Origin: Luteococcus sp048595755 | GTDB lineage: Bacteria; Actinomycetota; Actinomycetes; Propionibacteriales; Propionibacteriaceae | Assembly: GCF_048595755.1 (NCBI RefSeq) | Contig: NZ_CP184360.1 | Span: forward strand, 1-64,000 | Direction of reading: 5' to 3' | Length of the DNA: 64,000 bases | In this document: positions 13,853 through 22,337 of the stretch, one piece after another | Layout: each line of letters begins with the position of its first letter | Numbering within the stretch: the first letter of the stretch is position 1 | Notes under the pieces: model-generated | Seen by the model: the letters and a program-made list of their open reading frames with translations, nothing else | Told to the model about the DNA's origin: nothing | Databases searched by the model: none | Position numbers and translations under genes: made by a program

Positions 13853-14428
13853 TCAGCGAAGCAACCCGCTGATCAGCGCACCGATGCCATGCTCGAAGGC
13901 CAACCCCTGCTCCACGGGGTCCACCGCCGCACCACTGCCCAGCTGCGCGAAGATCTGCAGATTCTGCTCCTCGGCCACGTGCCCCAGCACCAGGTGCAAG
14001 AGGGCTCGCGAACCCCGACGGGCGGCATCCGCCCCAACCACGGGCTCGAGGAGCGCCCGCACCCCAGCCAGCGGGTCGCCCTCACACAGACCGCTCGCCA
14101 GGCCGGTGGCCACCAGATCCGCGGAATCCCTGTGCCGCAAGAGCACCTGGCGCAGTCCAACGGCCCAGCCAGCCAGCGCCTCCGCCTCGGACGGCGTGGA
14201 CTCGACCTCGGGAATCTCGACATCCGACACCTCGACGTCGGGCACCTCCCTCAGGATCCGGTCCGCGACGGCCGCCAGCAGGCTCTGCTTGTTCGCCACA
14301 TGCCAGTAGAGGGCACCGGCCTTCACCCCCAGGGAATCCGCCAGGCGCCGCATCGACAGATCGGCCATGCCGTACTCGTCGAGGATGCGCACCGCGGCGT
14401 CGATCACCTCGTCGCGATCGAGCGCCAT
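13853..14428 (-). CDS. TetR-family regulator, candidate biotin repressor (BioQ-like)
   Basis: One-component repressor of 191 residues. The N-terminal helix-turn-helix (about 5-55) contains LSMRRLADSLGVKAGALYWHV, typical of TetR proteins; the C-terminal two-thirds is the variable ligand and dimer region. The start at MALDRDEV is chosen because the domain begins there. The gene diverges from bioB, and the region between them holds two palindromes. In corynebacteria and mycobacteria the TetR protein BioQ represses biotin genes at TGAAC-N3-type sites, and such a site is present here. The BioQ assignment rests on this context and is an inference. Confidence 0.7.
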   Translation of the reverse strand: MALDRDEVIDAAVRILDEYGMADLSMRRLADSLGVKAGALYWHVANKQSLLAAVADRILREVPDVEVSDVEIPEVESTPSEAEALAGWAVGLRQVLLRHRDSADLVATGLASGLCEGDPLAGVRALLEPVVGADAARRGSRALLHLVLGHVAEEQNLQIFAQLGSGAAVDPVEQGLAFEHGIGALISGLLR

Positions 14429-14468
14429 GAACCATCTCCTTGCCGTGACCACACCTGACTGGAACCAC

Positions 14469-14482
14469 ACACGCTACCGTGT
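14469..14482. promoter_or_regulatory. TetR-type palindrome near the regulator start
   Basis: ACACG-CTAC-CGTGT is a perfect 5+5 inverted repeat 41 bp upstream of the TetR-type gene. It could be an autoregulatory operator or overlap the regulator's promoter. Confidence 0.45.
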
Positions 14483-14489
14483 ACCCATG

Positions 14490-14508
14490 AATTGAACACC
14501 ATTCAATT
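14490..14508. promoter_or_regulatory. candidate bioB/regulator operator
   Basis: AATTGAA-CACCA-TTCAATT is a perfect 7+7 inverted repeat. Its core at 14493-14505 is TGAAC-ACC-ATTCA, close to the TGAAC-N3 motif reported for BioQ. It lies 48 bp upstream of the bioB start. A minus-strand TTGAAT with a TACACG 17 bp away could form the regulator's promoter, so binding would cover it. Confidence 0.6.
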
Positions 14509-14555
14509 GGGTGCGGGCGCCGCTGCCTGCATCCCCCACCCACTCAGGAGAAGAC

Positions 14556-15617
14556 GTGGACCTCGATCTCATGACCCAGACCGCCCTCGCCGGCGAGTCG
14601 ATCACTCCGGAACAGGCGCTGGAGATCCTGCGCTGCCCCGACGAAGAAGTCCTTGCGCTGGTGAACGCCGCCAGCCAGGTGCGCCGCAAGTACTTCGGCA
14701 ACCGGGTCAAGCTGAACTACCTCGTGAACCTCAAGAGCGGCATCTGCGCCGAGGACTGTGGCTACTGTTCCCAGCGGCTCGGAGGCCAGGCCGACATCCT
14801 CAAGTACACCTGGCTCAAGGACGAACAGGTCGAGGACGTCGTCGCCGCCGGGCTGGCCAGCGGCGTCAAGCGGGTCTGCATGGTGGCCTCCGGCACCGGG
14901 CCCTCCAACCGGGAGACCGACAAGGTGGCCGGGATGATCGAGAACATCAAGAGTTCCCATCCCGAGGTCGAGGTCTGCGCCTGCCTCGGCTTCGTCACCG
15001 ACGAACAGGCGGCCAGACTGCGGGCTGCCGGGGCCGACGCCTACAACCACAACATCAACACCGCCGAGAGCCACTACACCGACATCTGCACCACCCACAC
15101 CTACCAGGACCGCACCGACAACATCGACACGGTCAAGGGCGCCGGCCTGTCCCCGTGCTCCGGCCTGATCGCCGGCATGGGTGAGAGCCACGAACAGCTC
15201 GTGGAGGCCGTCTTCGCGCTTCGAGCCATGGGGGTCGACTCGGTTCCGGTGAACTTCCTGCTGCCCTTCGAGGGAACTCCCCTCGAGGGCCAGCGGACGC
15301 TGCAACCGCTGGAATGTCTGCGGATCCTGGCCATGGTCCGCCTGGTGCATCCCGACACCGAGGTCCGAGCCGCAGCGGGACGCGAACAGCACCTGCGCAG
15401 CCTGCAACCGCTCGCGCTGGAAGCGGTGAACTCGATCTTCCTGGGTGACTATCTCACCAGCGAGGGCCAGGCCGGGCAGGACGACCTGCAGATGCTCGCC
15501 GTCGCGGGCTTCGTCGTCGAGGGACACGAGGACGAGGGCGCGCAGCAAGGGCTCGAGCATGCGCAGGTGCCGATCCGCCGTCGCGGCGCGGGAACCGAAC
15601 TGGCGCCCAACGCCTGA
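14556..15617 (+). CDS. bioB: biotin synthase
   Basis: Radical SAM enzyme that inserts sulfur into dethiobiotin. The 353-residue product has the SAM-cluster motif CAEDCGYC (CxxxCxxC) near residue 66, followed by SQRLGG. The GTG start is chosen because AGGAG precedes it by 6 bases; an in-frame ATG lies five codons later. No other biotin genes are adjacent, so bioB stands alone beside its presumed regulator. It converges on pheT, with repeat-rich sequence between them. Confidence 0.95.
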   Translation: MDLDLMTQTALAGESITPEQALEILRCPDEEVLALVNAASQVRRKYFGNRVKLNYLVNLKSGICAEDCGYCSQRLGGQADILKYTWLKDEQVEDVVAAGLASGVKRVCMVASGTGPSNRETDKVAGMIENIKSSHPEVEVCACLGFVTDEQAARLRAAGADAYNHNINTAESHYTDICTTHTYQDRTDNIDTVKGAGLSPCSGLIAGMGESHEQLVEAVFALRAMGVDSVPVNFLLPFEGTPLEGQRTLQPLECLRILAMVRLVHPDTEVRAAAGREQHLRSLQPLALEAVNSIFLGDYLTSEGQAGQDDLQMLAVAGFVVEGHEDEGAQQGLEHAQVPIRRRGAGTELAPNA

Positions 15618-15640
15618 CAAAGCAGCAGACGGCGAGCCAC

Positions 15641-15749
15641 CCGAGCCGGTCGAGGCGGCATCCCCATGGGAGACCGGCCTCGACAGGCTCGGCCACCTGA
15701 CACGCCCCGAGCTCGGCCACCGGACACGACCCCCGAGCCTGTCGAGGGG
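15641..15749. repeat. dispersed GC-rich repeat cluster between bioB and pheT
   Basis: Three clear copies or half-copies of the motif CCTCGACAGGCTCGG in both orientations: 15641-15656, 15678-15692 and 15733-15749. The second and third are inverted to each other and can form a stem. The cluster lies between two convergent gene ends, where it may act as a two-way terminator. Related copies occur near 29635, 49068 and 61605-61707. Confidence 0.75.
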
Positions 15750-15769
15750 TCGTGCCCGCCGGGCGTGCG

Positions 15770-18295
15770 TCACTGCCTGAGTGCCGCCTGGAAGCGCTCC
15801 GCGGCGAGCTTCACCGCGGCATCGCGGGCAGCTGCCGCCTCGGTGTCCTTCAGCGTCTTGTCGGCGCCTCGGAAGTGCAGGGCATAGGCAAGGGACTTCT
15901 TGCCCTCCCCCACCTGCGGGCCACGGTAGATGTCGAACAGGTGACAGCTCTCCAGCAGCTCACCGGCTCCCTCCACCAGGGCCTGGCGCAGGTCCTCGGA
16001 GGGCACCGACTCGTCCACCACCAGCGCCACGTCCTCCTTGGCCAAGGGGTAGCTGGACAGGGCGCTGATCGTGCCGGAACCAGGCGCCCTGGACAGCAGC
16101 TGGTCGAGGTCCAGCTCCACCGCGCAGGCCCGCGCCGGCAGCCCGAAGTCCTTGATGGTCTGCGGGTGCAGTTCGCCCACCACGCCGAAGACCTCGCCGT
16201 CCACCAACAATTCGGCGCAGCGGCCGGGGTGCCACGGGGTGATCTGGGCATTGCGCCGGCTGATGGTCACCCCCAGTACCTGGGCGGCCGTCTCGGCCAG
16301 CGCCACCACATGGGTCCAGTCGGCGGGAACGGCCGGGGCATTCCAGCTGGCTCCCGTCCAGTTGCCCGTGACGATGCCGGCCAGCATCCGCGGCTGCTCC
16401 GGCAGGGCCGCCTCCAGCGCGGCGATCTCCTCGTCGGTGGGCCGCCCCGCCACGCTCGGACGTGGGGCCTGGACGGACTCGCCCTTGAGGAAGACGCGCC
16501 CGCACTCGAACAGCGCCAGGTCGTCCTGGCTGCGCGAAGTGTTGCGGGCAACGGCCTGGAAGAGGCCGGGCAGCAGGCTGGGACGCAGGTGTGCGTGGGT
16601 GTCGTCCAGGGGATTGGCGAGCCTCACCAGCGCACGGCGCGGGTCGTCGTCCTGCGGGGCGATCTTGTGCACGTCGGACTCGGCCACGAAGGGCAGGCTG
16701 ATCAGCTCGACGAAGCCCAGCTGTGCCACCGCGCGGAGCACGGCACGACGCCCCTGCTGCTCCGGGGTGAGGCCACGGCCGACGGGGGCCTGCGGCACGA
16801 TGCCCTCGATGGTGTCCAGGCCGATCTTGCGACCAACCTCCTCCACATAGTCGTAGGGGTCCACCAGGTCGGGACGCCAGGTGGGCGGAACCAGAGTCAG
16901 GCTGTCGCCCATGGCCGTGACGTTGACGCCCGAGGCCGTGAGGATGTCGATGACCTGCTCACGGCTGGTCTGGGTCCCCAGGATGCGGGCCGGAAGGTCG
17001 GCGCTCATCCGCTGCTGCGGCATGGCCGGCACCTCACCGACGATGGTCTCGCCCTGAGCCAGCTGGCCGCCGCCGAATTCGGCCAGCAGCTCGGCCGCGC
17101 GCCGGGCGGCGGCGTACCCCAGAGCGGGATCCACGCCGCGCTCGAAGCGGCGGGAGGCCTCGCTGGGCAGCTTGTGGCGACGATGGGCCCGCCCGATCGC
17201 CAACGGGTCGAAGTGCGCAGCCTCCAGCACGATGTTGGTGGTCTGCTCGTTCACCTCGGTGGCTTCGCCACCCATCACGCCGGCCAGACCGATCGGGCCG
17301 GAACCGTCGGCGATCACCATGTCGTCCTCGCACAGGGTGCGCTTGGCATCGTCCAGCGTGACCAGGGTCTCGCCGACGCTGGCCTGGCGGACCACGATCG
17401 CGTCCTGGAGACGGTCGGCGTCATAGGCGTGCAGGGGCTGGCCTGACTCGAGCATGACGTAGTTGGTGACGTCCACCGGCAGGGAGATTGAACGCATGCC
17501 GCTGCGCTCCAGGCGCTGCACCATCCACTGCGGGCTCGGCGCAGTCGGATCCACACCCGTCACACCCAAGGCGACGAAGCTGGTGCAGTTGGGGGTCTCG
17601 ATCCGTACCGGATGCCCCGCCGAACGCGGTTCGGGCATCGCCAGCGCGTAGGGGTCTGCCAGCCGCACGCCGAAGGCCTGGCCGGCCTCCCGTGCCAGAC
17701 CGCGCAGGCTGAGGCAGTAGCCGATGTCGGGGGTGACGTCCACCTCCAGCACCTCGTCGCCCCCGCCCAGCAGGGGCAGGGCCGCCATGCCCGGCGTCAC
17801 CGGGGCGCCCTCGATGGCCTCCGGCAGCACGATGATGCCGTCGTGGTCACCGCCCAGACCCAGCTCGTCGGCGGCACACATCATGCCGTCGGAGACGTGC
17901 CCGTAGGTCTTGCGCGCCGCGATCGCGAAGTCGCCCGGAAGCACCGACCCGGGCAGCGCGACGACCACCAGGTCGCCTTCGGAGAAGTTGTGGGCGCCGC
18001 ACACGATGCCGCGGCCGGCGGGGATGGTGCTGCCGTCCTCGGCGGTGGCCTCGGGCCCGTTGTGCTCGGGACCCACGTCGACGCGGCACCAGTTGATGGT
18101 CTTGCCGTTCTTCTGCTTCTCGGGGGTGAAGTGCAGCACGCGGCCCACCACGACCGGGCCGCTGACGTCGCCGCCGATGGTCTCGATGCGCTCGACATTG
18201 AGTCCGGCGCGGGTCAGGGCTGAGGCGAGCTCCGCGGTGGTGACCTCGTCGGGCAGGGTCACGAGTTCACGGAGCCAGGAAACGGGGGCCTTCAT
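15770..18295 (-). CDS. pheT: phenylalanine--tRNA ligase beta subunit
   Basis: Beta chain of the cytoplasmic alpha2-beta2 PheRS, which carries the editing site and tRNA contacts. At 841 residues it is full length: an EMAP/tRNA-binding-like region near 40-150, B3/B4 editing domain around 210-390, B5 domain near 400-475 and a C-terminal anticodon-binding domain (FDX-ACB) in the last 95 residues. The start overlaps the pheS stop by 4 bp, as expected for subunits made in equal amounts. Confidence 0.97.
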   Translation of the reverse strand: MKAPVSWLRELVTLPDEVTTAELASALTRAGLNVERIETIGGDVSGPVVVGRVLHFTPEKQKNGKTINWCRVDVGPEHNGPEATAEDGSTIPAGRGIVCGAHNFSEGDLVVVALPGSVLPGDFAIAARKTYGHVSDGMMCAADELGLGGDHDGIIVLPEAIEGAPVTPGMAALPLLGGGDEVLEVDVTPDIGYCLSLRGLAREAGQAFGVRLADPYALAMPEPRSAGHPVRIETPNCTSFVALGVTGVDPTAPSPQWMVQRLERSGMRSISLPVDVTNYVMLESGQPLHAYDADRLQDAIVVRQASVGETLVTLDDAKRTLCEDDMVIADGSGPIGLAGVMGGEATEVNEQTTNIVLEAAHFDPLAIGRAHRRHKLPSEASRRFERGVDPALGYAAARRAAELLAEFGGGQLAQGETIVGEVPAMPQQRMSADLPARILGTQTSREQVIDILTASGVNVTAMGDSLTLVPPTWRPDLVDPYDYVEEVGRKIGLDTIEGIVPQAPVGRGLTPEQQGRRAVLRAVAQLGFVELISLPFVAESDVHKIAPQDDDPRRALVRLANPLDDTHAHLRPSLLPGLFQAVARNTSRSQDDLALFECGRVFLKGESVQAPRPSVAGRPTDEEIAALEAALPEQPRMLAGIVTGNWTGASWNAPAVPADWTHVVALAETAAQVLGVTISRRNAQITPWHPGRCAELLVDGEVFGVVGELHPQTIKDFGLPARACAVELDLDQLLSRAPGSGTISALSSYPLAKEDVALVVDESVPSEDLRQALVEGAGELLESCHLFDIYRGPQVGEGKKSLAYALHFRGADKTLKDTEAAAARDAAVKLAAERFQAALRQ

Positions 18296-19404
18296 CGGGC
18301 TCCTCCCATCAAGGAACGGCTGAATCGGATGTCACCCTCGACGAAGTCGCGCAGGTCGGGGGCCTGGTTGCGTGTCATGACGCTGCGGTCGACGCCCATG
18401 CCGAAGGCGAAGCCGGAGTAGACCTCGGTGTCGATGCCACAGGCGGCCAGCACGCGCGGGTTGACCACGCCGCAACCGCCCCATTCGATCCACCCCTCGC
18501 TACGACAGGTGCGGCACGGGCGTGACGGGTTGCCGACGCTCTCACCGCGGCAGACGAAGCACTCCACGTCCACCTCGGCGCTGGGCTCGGTGAAGGGGAA
18601 GTAGTGGGGGCGCATCCGGGTGCGGATGTCGTCACCGAACATCGCCTTGGCGAAGGCGTCCAGCGTGCCCTTGAGGTGGGCCATCGAGATGCCCTTGTCA
18701 ACGCACAGGCCCTCGATCTGGTGGAAGACCGGCAGGTGGGTGGCGTCGTACTCATCGGCACGGAAGACCTTGCCGGGGCTGACGATGTAGACAGGCAGAT
18801 CGCGTTCCAGCAGGGTGCGGATCTGCACCGGGCTGGTGGCGGTGCGCAGCAGGGCACCATTCTCGACCGGGTCGATCCACAGCGTGTCCTGCAGGGCGCG
18901 GGCGGGGTGCTCGGGGTGCAGGTTGAGGGCGTCGAAGTTGTACCACTCGGCCTCGGCCTCCGGTCCCTCGACGACCTCCCAGCCCATGCCGACGAAGACG
19001 TCGGCCATCTTGTCCATCAGGGCGGTGACCGGGTGCAGGGCCCCCACCGGGTGCTGCACCACGGGCAGGGTCATGTCGACGGTCTCGCTGGCCAGCTGAG
19101 CCTCCAGCTCGGCGGCAGCCAGCACCTTCTCCTTGGCGGCGACGGCCTGGTTGATGGCGCCGCGGGCCTTGCCGACTCGGGCCCCGGCCTCCTTGCGGGC
19201 CTGCGGCGGCAGCGCGCCGATCTCCCGGTTGGCCAGTGCGATCGGCGAACGGTCACCGTTGTGCTCGATGCGGGCCTGCTTCAGCTCCGCGGTGGTGCCG
19301 GCCGCCTCGATCGCGGCCAGTGCGTCGGCCACCATCCGCTCCACTTGCTCGGCCTTCAAGGGGGTCACCTGAACCGGGTCATAATTCGTGTTCGGGCCGC
19401 TCAT
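18292..19404 (-). CDS. pheS: phenylalanine--tRNA ligase alpha subunit
   Basis: Catalytic class II chain of PheRS. The 370-residue product has an N-terminal coiled-coil arm (about 15-110) and class II core motifs such as FRADEYDATHLPVFHQIEG and the motif 3 region GMGVDRSVM near the C-terminus. The start MSGPNTNY follows AGAGGAGCCC. The leader upstream holds two GC-rich hairpins, at 19427-19444 and 19455-19472. A Phe-rich leader peptide is not present. Confidence 0.97.
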   Translation of the reverse strand: MSGPNTNYDPVQVTPLKAEQVERMVADALAAIEAAGTTAELKQARIEHNGDRSPIALANREIGALPPQARKEAGARVGKARGAINQAVAAKEKVLAAAELEAQLASETVDMTLPVVQHPVGALHPVTALMDKMADVFVGMGWEVVEGPEAEAEWYNFDALNLHPEHPARALQDTLWIDPVENGALLRTATSPVQIRTLLERDLPVYIVSPGKVFRADEYDATHLPVFHQIEGLCVDKGISMAHLKGTLDAFAKAMFGDDIRTRMRPHYFPFTEPSAEVDVECFVCRGESVGNPSRPCRTCRSEGWIEWGGCGVVNPRVLAACGIDTEVYSGFAFGMGVDRSVMTRNQAPDLRDFVEGDIRFSRSLMGGAR

Positions 19405-19426
19405 GGGCTCCTCTTCTCGTGGGGAT

Positions 19427-19472
19427 CGGGCACACACGTGCCCGGGGTCTGGCATCGGGGCGACACCCCCGA
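19427..19472 (-). promoter_or_regulatory. tandem hairpins in the pheS leader
   Basis: CGGGCAC-ACAC-GTGCCCG (19427-19444) and TCGGGG-CGACAC-CCCCGA (19455-19472) are perfect short hairpins in the 230-bp gap before pheS, the first ending 22 bases upstream of the start codon. There is no U-run or T-box consensus. They may be RNA structure, a weak terminator for the upstream gene, or nothing functional. Confidence 0.4.
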
Positions 19473-19634
19473 CCAAGGACTTCGCGGACTATCCGGCGTC
19501 GTGACACCGATGAGCCTCCCCGCGACCGTCACCCGGCCGGGGGCTCAGAAATCGACGTCCCACCATGGAGCCGAGACTACCAGTGACCGGCAGTCCGGCC
19601 CGAAGGCTTCCACGCTCTCCCGGCATGCGGTGGA

Positions 19635-20435
19635 TCAGTGCTTGCTGCGCTGGGCGCTGGCAGTGGCATAGAGGCACACGGCCGCGGCGGTCGACAGGTT
19701 CAGGCTCTCCGCCTGGCCCCACATGGGCACCCCCACCACCTTGTCGGCCAGGCTGCGCTCCCTCTCGGGCAGGCCCCAGGCCTCATTGCCCATGATCCAG
19801 GCAGTCGGCTGGGCAAGTTCGTCACCGATCTCGTCCAGGTGCACACCTCCGCCATCGGCCGCGAAGACCTGCACGCCCTGCTGGTGGAGCCAGGTGACCG
19901 CGTCGCCGATCTCGACGCCCACCACGATCGGCAGATGGAAGATGCTGCCGACGGTCGCCCGCACCGTCTTGGGGTTGAAGACCTCCACCGAACCCTTGGT
20001 GAAGATCACCGCATCGGCGCCGAAGGCATCCGCACACCGGATCACCGTCCCCGCATTGCCCGGGTCGCGCACCTGGGCACAGACCACCACGAGCTTGGGC
20101 CGGATCACGTCGTCCAGACTGGCCAGCTGCTGGCGACAGATGGCGACCACACCCTGGGGCGTGACGGTGTCACTGAGCTGGAACATGTCGTCGGGATGCG
20201 CCCGCCAGCAGATCTGCTCATCGGCCATGGCCAGCAGGTCGGCATGGGCCTCGACGTCGTCGACGATCACCGCCTCGACCAGGTCCGGGCGACGCAAGGC
20301 CTCCCGCACCGCTTGGGCCCCCTCGGCCAGGAAGAGCCCCTGCTCGTCGCGTTCCCGACGAGCGAGCAGACGACGGGCCGAGCGCTGCTGGCCGCGGGAG
20401 ATCAGCGGAAGGGGCTCGGACCGGGTGTTGTTCAT
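19635..20435 (-). CDS. TrmH/SpoU-family RNA 2'-O-methyltransferase
   Basis: SAM-dependent RNA ribose methylase of the SPOUT class. The 266-residue protein has an N-terminal substrate-binding domain (about 15-90) and the three SpoU motifs: NAGTVIRCADAFGAD near 130, WIMGNEAWGLP near 215 and LNLSTAAAVCLYA near 245. This gene is usually found between rplT and pheS in actinobacteria. Whether it acts on 23S rRNA or tRNA cannot be told from sequence. The start is the second of two close ATGs. Confidence 0.88.
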   Translation of the reverse strand: MNNTRSEPLPLISRGQQRSARRLLARRERDEQGLFLAEGAQAVREALRRPDLVEAVIVDDVEAHADLLAMADEQICWRAHPDDMFQLSDTVTPQGVVAICRQQLASLDDVIRPKLVVVCAQVRDPGNAGTVIRCADAFGADAVIFTKGSVEVFNPKTVRATVGSIFHLPIVVGVEIGDAVTWLHQQGVQVFAADGGGVHLDEIGDELAQPTAWIMGNEAWGLPERERSLADKVVGVPMWGQAESLNLSTAAAVCLYATASAQRSKH

Positions 20436-20484
20436 GGCCTGCACACTAACGCAGGCGTCGCGCAGCCGCGCACCGGCCAGAACA

Positions 20485-20525
20485 CGACGGCGGGCCGCCC
20501 CCGCAGTGGGGACGGCCCGCCGTCG
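20485..20525 (-). terminator. terminator after rplT
   Basis: A 13-bp perfect stem (CGACGGCGGGCCG with CGGCCCGCCGTCG) with a further inner CCCC/GGGG pairing lies 18 bp past the rplT stop. It likely ends infC-rpmI-rplT transcripts or reduces read-through into the methyltransferase gene. Confidence 0.7.
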
Positions 20526-20543
20526 ATTGCCATGGTGCCTGGA

Positions 20544-20912
20544 TCAGGCAGCGGCCTGGCTCTGGTTGGCCTTGGCGACCTCGACCAGGGCGGAGAAGGC
20601 CTTGGGGTCGTTGACGGCCAGCTCGGCCATCATCTTGCGGTCGACCTCAACGCCGGCATTCTTCAGACCGTTGATGAAACGGTTGTAGGTGATGCCGTCG
20701 GCGCGGCAGGCAGCGTTGATGCGCTGGATCCACAGCTGACGGAAGTCGCCCTTCTTCTTGCGGCGATCGTTGTAGGAGTAGGTCATCGAGTGGAGGACCT
20801 GCTCCTTGGCCTTGCGGTACAGACGCGAGCGCTGGCCGCGGTAGCCCGAGGCCTGCTCGAGGATCTCGCGGCGCTTCTTCTGCGCGTTCACAGAACGCTT
20901 GACGCGTGCCAT
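20544..20912 (-). CDS. rplT: 50S ribosomal protein L20
   Basis: Early-assembly large-subunit protein that binds 23S rRNA. The 122-residue product begins MARVKRSVNAQKKRREIL, typical of L20, and has the conserved GYRGQRSRLYRKAKEQ and WIQRINAACR segments. It is the third gene of infC-rpmI-rplT. In several bacteria L20 represses this operon; no L20-binding structure was identified here. Confidence 0.97.
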   Translation of the reverse strand: MARVKRSVNAQKKRREILEQASGYRGQRSRLYRKAKEQVLHSMTYSYNDRRKKKGDFRQLWIQRINAACRADGITYNRFINGLKNAGVEVDRKMMAELAVNDPKAFSALVEVAKANQSQAAA

Positions 20913-21080
20913 GTCTTACTCCTTGTGGTTGTGCCGACCGTGGTCACGACGTGGGTCGTGGGGGTCGAAGTTCGTGGTGCCGCAACTACCTGCGGCGGGG
21001 AGGTCCGGACTGACCACCGAGCTGCGTGCAGCTCGGGCTGGTCTGCGCCGGGAGGTACTGGACGAGGCCAGCGACGTGGA

Positions 21081-21287
21081 TCAGCGGCCCTTCATCTTGC
21101 CGAGCAGCTTGCGCATCTTCTGCGCATCGGTGCCCTCGAGAGCCTTGTCCGTCGACAGACGACGGGTGCGGGTGGTCGGCTTGTGCTCGTTCAGGTGGCG
21201 CTTGCCGGCCTGGCGGCGCGTCAGCTTGCCGGTGCCCGTGACCTTCACGCGCTTCTTGGCACCGGAGTGCGTCTTCATCTTCGGCAT
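21081..21287 (-). CDS. rpmI: 50S ribosomal protein L35
   Basis: A 68-residue basic protein of the large subunit. It starts MPKMKTHSGAKKRVKVTGTG, the family hallmark, and ends KLLGKMKGR. It is 126 bp after infC and 168 bp before rplT. The open frame continues upstream of this start but the family length and N-terminus fix it. Confidence 0.96.
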   Translation of the reverse strand: MPKMKTHSGAKKRVKVTGTGKLTRRQAGKRHLNEHKPTTRTRRLSTDKALEGTDAQKMRKLLGKMKGR

Positions 21288-21413
21288 GGTTGCCGCTCCA
21301 TTCATCTTCTTCAGGTGGCCCGTCGCAGCCTGCTGCGGCGGGTGAACCGGTTGCCCGGTTCGGGATGGCATCACCAGGGGCGATGCCAAGGTCTTGTCAC
21401 AGATCCGGTCTTG

Positions 21414-22100
21414 TCACAGATCGATGTCGGGATCCATGTTGTCGGCCGGCCCACGCTTCTTCTTGTGCCCATTCGGCGTGTGGGCTGCCCGCAGCTCGGC
21501 CTCGGCCTTGCGCTCGGCCTCCTGGGCCGCCTTGCGCTCCGCCATGCGGCGATCACGCTCGACCTTGCCCTCCTCGCGGGCCTCGGTCTTCTTCTTGGTC
21601 GGCCCCAGCACCATCAGCATGTTGCGTCCGTCCTGCTTGGGCGCGGACTCGACGAAGCCGAACTCGGCCACGTCCTCGGCCAGACGCCTGAGCAGGTTGT
21701 GCCCCAGCTCCGGGCGCGACTGCTCGCGGCCGCGGAACATGATGGTGATCTTGACCTTGTCGCCGGCCTTCAGGAAGCGGACGACGTGACCCTTCTTGGT
21801 CTCGTAGTCGTGCTCGTCGATCTTGGGACGAAGCTTCATCTCCTTGATGATGGTGTTCGTCTGGTTGCGACGCGCATCGCGGGCCTTCTGGGCGTTCTCG
21901 TACTTGAACTTGCCGTAGTCCATGAGCTTGGCCACCGGCGGGCGGGCCATCGGAGCCACCTCAACCAAGTCCAGATCGCCCTCACGGGCAAGCTGCAGTG
22001 CCTGCTCGATCCTGACGATTCCGACCTGCTCGCCGGCAGGGCCGACCAGACGGACTTCCGGAACACGGATCCGCTCGTTGATGCGAGGTTCGTTGCTGAT
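21414..22100 (-). CDS. infC: translation initiation factor IF-3 with ATC start
   Basis: Binds the 30S subunit and checks the start codon and initiator tRNA. The 228-residue product matches IF-3 (RINERIRVPEVRLVGPAGEQ, then DYGKFKYE), with a charged C-terminal extension from about 180 typical of actinobacteria. No ATG, GTG or TTG occurs at the family N-terminus; the only codon placed after a strong GGAGG is ATC, decoding ISNEPRIN. IF-3 genes in other bacteria use AUU or AUC so that IF-3 represses its own translation, and the same is expected here. Confidence 0.93.
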   Translation of the reverse strand: MSNEPRINERIRVPEVRLVGPAGEQVGIVRIEQALQLAREGDLDLVEVAPMARPPVAKLMDYGKFKYENAQKARDARRNQTNTIIKEMKLRPKIDEHDYETKKGHVVRFLKAGDKVKITIMFRGREQSRPELGHNLLRRLAEDVAEFGFVESAPKQDGRNMLMVLGPTKKKTEAREEGKVERDRRMAERKAAQEAERKAEAELRAAHTPNGHKKKRGPADNMDPDIDL

Positions 22101-22143
22101 GGGTCCTCCAAGGTTGAAATAAATTCGGGTGTGCGAAGGCACC

Positions 22144-22216
22144 AAAAAAGGCTCCCGCACGAGCGGAAGCCTGACAGGGCCGCACCCGGAACATCCCTGC
22201 GGGATGCCGTTGCGGC
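22144..22216 (-). promoter_or_regulatory. infC leader: structured element plus intrinsic terminator
   Basis: On the minus strand a nested hairpin (22179-22216: 6-bp outer, 3-bp middle and 5-bp inner pairs, all perfect) is followed by a 9-bp stem with loop TCGT (22150-22171) and six Ts (22144-22149). This is the clearest rho-independent terminator in the window. It ends 43 bp before the infC start, so it may attenuate the infC operon. It could instead simply end transcripts of the SseB-like gene upstream. Confidence 0.72.
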
Positions 22217-22337
22217 TGGTACCGACCTGCCGAGCAGAACCCAGTCAGGTGGGAGGTCAGGCCTCCACTTGCACGATCAGCGCATGATGGCACGATCGAC
22301 CCCTTGATTGTACGGGATCGGCTCGTGGTTGTGAAAT

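Noticed and set aside
19489..19565. Phe-rich leader peptide controlling pheST
   Set aside because: The short frame before pheS has one Phe codon only and no terminator/antiterminator pair.
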